NCBI GenBank assembly: GCA_021788515.1
Contig: JAJYKN010000014.1
Span: 1 to 9,882 of the forward strand
Reading direction: 5' to 3'
DNA length: 9,882 bases
DNA from: Nitrospirota bacterium
Lineage (GTDB): Bacteria > Nitrospirota > UBA9217
Under the pieces are notes generated by a model. That model ran no database searches. It was not told the DNA's origin and worked only from the letters and a program-made list of their open reading frames with translations. Positions 6,647-9,882 of the stretch are shown here, in pieces (positions within the stretch are counted from its first letter, which is position 1; each line of letters begins with the position of its first letter). The translations under genes were made by a program, and so were the position numbers.

Positions 6647-7363
6647 ATGGGCTTATCAGACTTGTTCGGCGCCGGCAAAAAAGAGAAAACACCATTCAGA
6701 ATCCCGAAGGAAATTTCGGAATTGCGAACCCGGATAGACGCGGAGACCAGGGAAAACTTTCCCAGCTTGGCTCGCTATAATGAACTCAAGCTGGCCGCGA
6801 AAGCGGTTGCAGTGCAGTTGGACGAGGTCATTTCAAAAGGCATTCACTCAGAGGACGCGGCGAAAATCAGGGACGATATCAGGAAAAGGATGTCGGTGCT
6901 GACGTCGAAAATTCAAAAAAACGTTCTCGCGGCAAAAAAAGATAACAAGCAGGACTACGTCGAAAGCAATATCGATTATCTGGAGCGAAAAAGCACGAGA
7001 GACAAAGCAAAGACGCTCTTTACGAATTTTTTGGACTTGGGTGAAGCTTTTCGTAAATTTTGTTATGAAGGCAGATTAGAGAGCGGGACGAAAATTGAAA
7101 CCTTGATAGCCGAATATTTTAATACGATAGCGGACCTTCATAGCAGCTTTTTTAAGCCCTATGGTAAAGACAAGGAAATAAGCATGCTCCGGCGGGAAGT
7201 TCTTAGAAAAGTGTCTGAGCTCTACACGGTTTTCAAAAATAACGAGACGCGCTTCCACGAGAGAGCGTTGGAAGCATATGTGGAATCTAAGTTTCATCAG
7301 ACGTTAAATACGGTAAAAGAAACAGCGCAATCTGAAGTAAATCGCACAGAAGACGTGTTGTGA
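6647..7363 (+). CDS. Hypothetical helical protein, about 238 residues
   Basis: I do not recognise this protein. From ATG 6647 it reads MGLSDLFGAGKKEKTPFRIP, a start style common in cytoplasmic bacterial proteins. GGAGG (6639-6643) lies just 3 nt upstream, which is tight. The frame is open back to a GTG at 6569, with another ATG at 6614 behind GGAAGG, so up to 26 more residues are possible. The body is rich in Lys, Glu, Arg and Leu with long predicted helices, for example around ISELRTRIDAETRE and DDIRKRMSVLTSKIQK, and it may form coiled coils. There is one cysteine, no signal peptide and no membrane segment. It follows the small Sm-like gene after about 208 nt (6439-6646), where I see nothing else, and may share its transcript. 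It ends 72 nt from the convergent regulator gene. Confidence 0.75.
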   Translation: MGLSDLFGAGKKEKTPFRIPKEISELRTRIDAETRENFPSLARYNELKLAAKAVAVQLDEVISKGIHSEDAAKIRDDIRKRMSVLTSKIQKNVLAAKKDNKQDYVESNIDYLERKSTRDKAKTLFTNFLDLGEAFRKFCYEGRLESGTKIETLIAEYFNTIADLHSSFFKPYGKDKEISMLRREVLRKVSELYTVFKNNETRFHERALEAYVESKFHQTLNTVKETAQSEVNRTEDVL

Positions 7364-7435
7364 CTAGCCTACCGCTTCCATGATGCCGGAGGGCCGACTG
7401 TCAACCCACAGGCCTATTCAGCAACGCCTCTTTAT

Positions 7436-8794
7436 TTACGCCGTCTCGATCCTGAGCTTCTTCAGTTTCCGGTATAAAGTTGCCAGATCGATTCCCAGCG
7501 TGCTCGCCGTCATTTCCTTGTTCCCCTTGTTTTCCGTCATACTCCTGCGGATATACTCGCGTTCGAATTCGTCGAGGGCCTGCCGGAGCGAAGACGTGGA
7601 AACGCCTTCAACGTCGAGCGTTCTGAACTTGTCCGGGAGATCATGGATCGTAATCATTTCTCCGTCCGCGAGAACGGTCGCCCGCTCTATGGTGTTCCGC
7701 AATTCCCGGATATTTCCCGGCCAGTCGTAGGCGAGGAGGGCCTGCATGGCCTCGTAATCGATGTCCTTGACGCATTTTTCCGCTTCCTTGGCTGAGATTG
7801 CCAGATAGTGTTTGATGAGCACCGGGATATCATCCCGCCGCTCGCGCAGGGCCGGCATCCGGATCTCGATCACGTTCAGGCGGTAGTAGAGGTCCTCGCG
7901 GAATCGTCCTTCCTTGACGCGCTGCATGAGGTCTGCGTTTGTGGCAGCGATGATTCGTATGTCGACGGTAATGATCCGCGTATCACCGACCGGGGTAAGT
8001 TCCTTCGTCTGGATGACATGGAGCAGCTTGACCTGCAGGGCCTGCGGCAGTTCACTGATCTCATCGAGGAAGAGCGTGCCGCCGCTCGCCATGGTGATGA
8101 GGCCTTTCTTATCCTCGTTGGCCGAGGTGAATGAACCTTTTTTATGGCCGAAGAGCTCGCTTTCGAGCAGGTTCTCCGGTATGGCTCCGCAGTTGATGGA
8201 GATGAAGGGCTTGCCTTTGCGCGGCCCGGCTTCATGAATCGCCTGGGCCACGAGCCCCTTGCCGGTCCCGCTTTCTCCGGTGATCAGGATGTTGCTCTTG
8301 TTCGGAATCACCTTCTCCATGAACGTAAAGACCTTCTGCATGGGCTCGGAGTTGCCGATGATGTTCGCGAATGCCTCGTGCCTCTGGCTTAATTCCTGGC
8401 GCAGGATCTGGTTTTCCATCTGAAGATCGCGGCTTTGAAGAATTCTCCTGATGGTCAACCTGATTTCGTCATTGATAAAAGGCTTGGTAATGTAGTCCGA
8501 AGCCCCTGCCCGCATCGCTTCTACGGCTGAGCCCACCGAAGCAAAGGCGGTCATCATGATAACCGATGTGTCCGGGCTGATCTTCTGGGATTGACGGAGG
8601 ACCTCGAAACCGTCCATTTTCCCCATCTTGATGTCGGTCATGATGATGTCGAAATTTTCCTTCATGATCCGTTCCACGGCTTCTTCCCCGTTGTAGGCTT
8701 CTTTGACAGCGTGGCCTTCCTTCGTGAGAAGAATATTGAGCGCCCTGCAGATGTCTTTCTCGTCGTCCACGATCAGAATGTTTGCTTTTTCCAT
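7436..8794 (-). CDS. NtrC-family sigma54-type response regulator
   Basis: The 452-residue protein is the DNA-binding partner of the kinase encoded just upstream. The receiver domain (about 4-120) has acidic Asp10-Asp11, phospho-acceptor Asp54, Thr82 and Lys104. The AAA+ domain has Walker A GESGTGKG (173-180), Walker B GGTLFLDE (238-245), the arginine-finger region FREDLYYRLNV and WPGNIRELRN. The C-terminal 40 residues form a Fis-type helix-turn-helix (STLGIDLATLYRKLKKL). The loop that contacts sigma54 is GSFTSA (220-225), not the usual GAFTGA; the key Thr and Phe remain. The start is set by AAGGAG (8803-8808 on the + strand coordinates), 8 nt before the ATG. The kinase stop lies 12 nt upstream, so the two genes are co-transcribed. 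Its target is unknown: it could regulate the nearby hyp genes, but no sigma54 promoter is seen there. Confidence 0.93.
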   Translation of the reverse strand: MEKANILIVDDEKDICRALNILLTKEGHAVKEAYNGEEAVERIMKENFDIIMTDIKMGKMDGFEVLRQSQKISPDTSVIMMTAFASVGSAVEAMRAGASDYITKPFINDEIRLTIRRILQSRDLQMENQILRQELSQRHEAFANIIGNSEPMQKVFTFMEKVIPNKSNILITGESGTGKGLVAQAIHEAGPRKGKPFISINCGAIPENLLESELFGHKKGSFTSANEDKKGLITMASGGTLFLDEISELPQALQVKLLHVIQTKELTPVGDTRIITVDIRIIAATNADLMQRVKEGRFREDLYYRLNVIEIRMPALRERRDDIPVLIKHYLAISAKEAEKCVKDIDYEAMQALLAYDWPGNIRELRNTIERATVLADGEMITIHDLPDKFRTLDVEGVSTSSLRQALDEFEREYIRRSMTENKGNKEMTASTLGIDLATLYRKLKKLRIETA

Positions 8795-8806
8795 GAATGT
8801 GGCTCC

Positions 8807-9882
8807 TTAAGCTTTTACTTTTTCAAAGGGGAGAATGATAGTAAACGTCGTTCCTTTTCCGACTTCGCTTTCTACGTGGATATCTCCCTTGAAGCGTCTG
8901 ACGATGTCGTAACTCAAGGAGAGACCGAGGCCGGTGCCTTTGCCCGCTTCCTTGGTCGTAAAGAAAGGGTCGAAGATCTTTCGAAGCTCGTTTTGCGAGA
9001 TCCCCATGCCGGAGTCGGCAAAGGATATCAGGATGGCTTCGTGCCCATGATCGTCGCGGCCTTGCCGGGTCCCGACCCGCAAAGTCCCGCCGTTCGGCAT
9101 GGCGTCAAAGGCGTTGAGAATGACGTTCATGAAGACTTGGGCCATCTGTCCCTCGTCAATCAGGATTTCAGGCAGTCCGGGGTCGAGGGAAACCGTGATC
9201 TCGATGGAGCTTTTCATGCGCTTGTCCAGCCGCATCAGATCGAGCGTAGAATTGAGAACATCGTTCAGCCGGGTTTCTTTGATGTTCAGCGAATCGGCCC
9301 GGGCAAAAGTCGCCATGCGTCGCACGATATCGGATATTCTTTGAATGTGCTTGTTGATGACGTCCAGGCTGTTTTGGGTGAATTCATCCTGCGCCATTTC
9401 CCGCAGGAGCTGGGCGAAGGTGGAGATGGAAGTGAGGGGGTTGCCGATCTCGTGGGCCACGCCTGCGGCGAGCCTGCCGAGCGCGGCGAGTTTTTCGGAG
9501 TGCATGACCTGCTGTTCGAGTTTCTTGGCCGTGGCAGTCCCCTTGTCAACTTTGTCCTCGAGTTCTACCGTGTACTGTTTGAGCGCTTCCTCAAGTTGCA
9601 CGCGCTTCGTTACGTTTATGCTGCTGATGAGGATGCCGGGAATCCTGCCGTCGATCAAGAGCGGGTTGATGTCCATTGTCAGGTAAATGGGGGTTTCCTG
9701 AAGGCCTGTGATCCGGTAGTCCTTCAGTTCGAAGCTGCGGCCGGAAAGCGCCTGGTGCAGGATCGTTTCCAGGGGAACGCCCTCGTAGGGCGGGAGCGGA
9801 TCGGCAAAGAGCGAGAAAAAGGGTTTGCCGATGACCTCCGGCTTCGGATGTCCCCAGGTCTGCGCCTGTGCGGTATTGACCG
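8807..9882 (-). CDS. PAS-domain sensor histidine kinase, N-terminus beyond the window
   Basis: The frame runs in from the right edge with 357 residues visible; an ATG at 9676 is internal, because the open frame upstream of it encodes a clear PAS domain. That domain begins [19 protein letters not shown] and runs to about [20 protein letters not shown] coiled linker follows ([18 protein letters not shown]), then the dimerisation domain with phospho-acceptor His in [15 protein letters not shown] (His codon at 9452-9454). The ATPase domain has the N box [15 protein letters not shown]1 DSGMGI, F box IFDPFFTTK and G2 [13 protein letters not shown]. This is an NtrB/AtoS-like kinase. The visible part has no membrane segment; sensing may lie in the missing N-terminus. 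It should phosphorylate the NtrC-type regulator encoded 12 nt downstream. Confidence 0.93.
   Translation of the reverse strand, partial: VNTAQAQTWGHPKPEVIGKPFFSLFADPLPPYEGVPLETILHQALSGRSFELKDYRITGLQETPIYLTMDINPLLIDGRIPGILISSINVTKRVQLEEALKQYTVELEDKVDKGTATAKKLEQQVMHSEKLAALGRLAAGVAHEIGNPLTSISTFAQLLREMAQDEFTQNSLDVINKHIQRISDIVRRMATFARADSLNIKETRLNDVLNSTLDLMRLDKRMKSSIEITVSLDPGLPEILIDEGQMAQVFMNVILNAFDAMPNGGTLRVGTRQGRDDHGHEAILISFADSGMGISQNELRKIFDPFFTTKEAGKGTGLGLSLSYDIVRRFKGDIHVESEVGKGTTFTIILPFEKVKA

Noticed and set aside
7410..7437. AGGC / GCCT pairing with a T-rich tail between the convergent genes as a terminator
   Set aside because: The stem has only four pairs with a long loop, so it cannot be told from chance.
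9345..9676. Start of the histidine kinase at the ATG at 9676 with 289 residues
   Set aside because: The same frame stays open to the window edge and encodes a convincing PAS domain, so the ATG at 9676 is internal and the gene is partial.

Overview
This window is dominated by a nearly complete hydrogenase maturation (hyp) operon on the + strand (about 116-5970). It builds the Fe(CN)2CO centre of [NiFe]-hydrogenases and inserts nickel. The order is hypC-hypA (fused into one reading frame), hypB, hypF, hypD, hypE. The first four genes are packed with 1-34 nt overlaps. hypE stands apart behind a 142-nt spacer and has its own strong ribosome binding site and a TTG start. A good sigma70-type promoter (TTGACA-N17-GATAGT) lies upstream of hypC. 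No structural hydrogenase gene and no hydrogenase endopeptidase is visible. The first 55 nt hold only the last codons of an unidentified upstream gene.

Downstream of hyp, also on the + strand, are a 68-residue protein with the look of an Sm-like/SH3-type small barrel (6232-6438, extended -10 promoter and near-ideal Shine-Dalgarno) and a 238-residue, mostly helical protein of unknown function (6647-7363). Converging on them from the - strand is a two-component pair in the order histidine kinase (8807 to beyond the right edge, PAS-HisKA-HATPase) then NtrC-type response regulator (7436-8794). The regulator has a receiver, an AAA+ domain and a Fis-type helix-turn-helix.

How the genes work together: HypF and HypE make the cyanide ligands from carbamoyl phosphate, HypC with HypD assembles the Fe(CN)2CO unit, and HypA with HypB delivers nickel. 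All six functions are present with their main motifs intact. The two-component pair may or may not control the operon; proximity is the only hint.

Organism: the sequence is plainly bacterial with moderate GC. An anaerobe-type hyp set, NtrC/NtrB-like signalling and small heptad-like palindromic insertions fit Nitrospirota or Desulfobacterota-like (former Deltaproteobacteria) lineages. This is an impression, not a proof.

Most unusual points: (1) the in-frame HypC-HypA fusion, which buries the normally free Met-His-Glu nickel site of HypA but keeps a perfect internal RBS and ATG; (2) a short palindromic element inserted in frame in hypF between the YrdC and Kae1-like domains; (3) a GSFTSA loop in place of GAFTGA in the NtrC-type regulator; (4) the structured-looking spacer before hypE.
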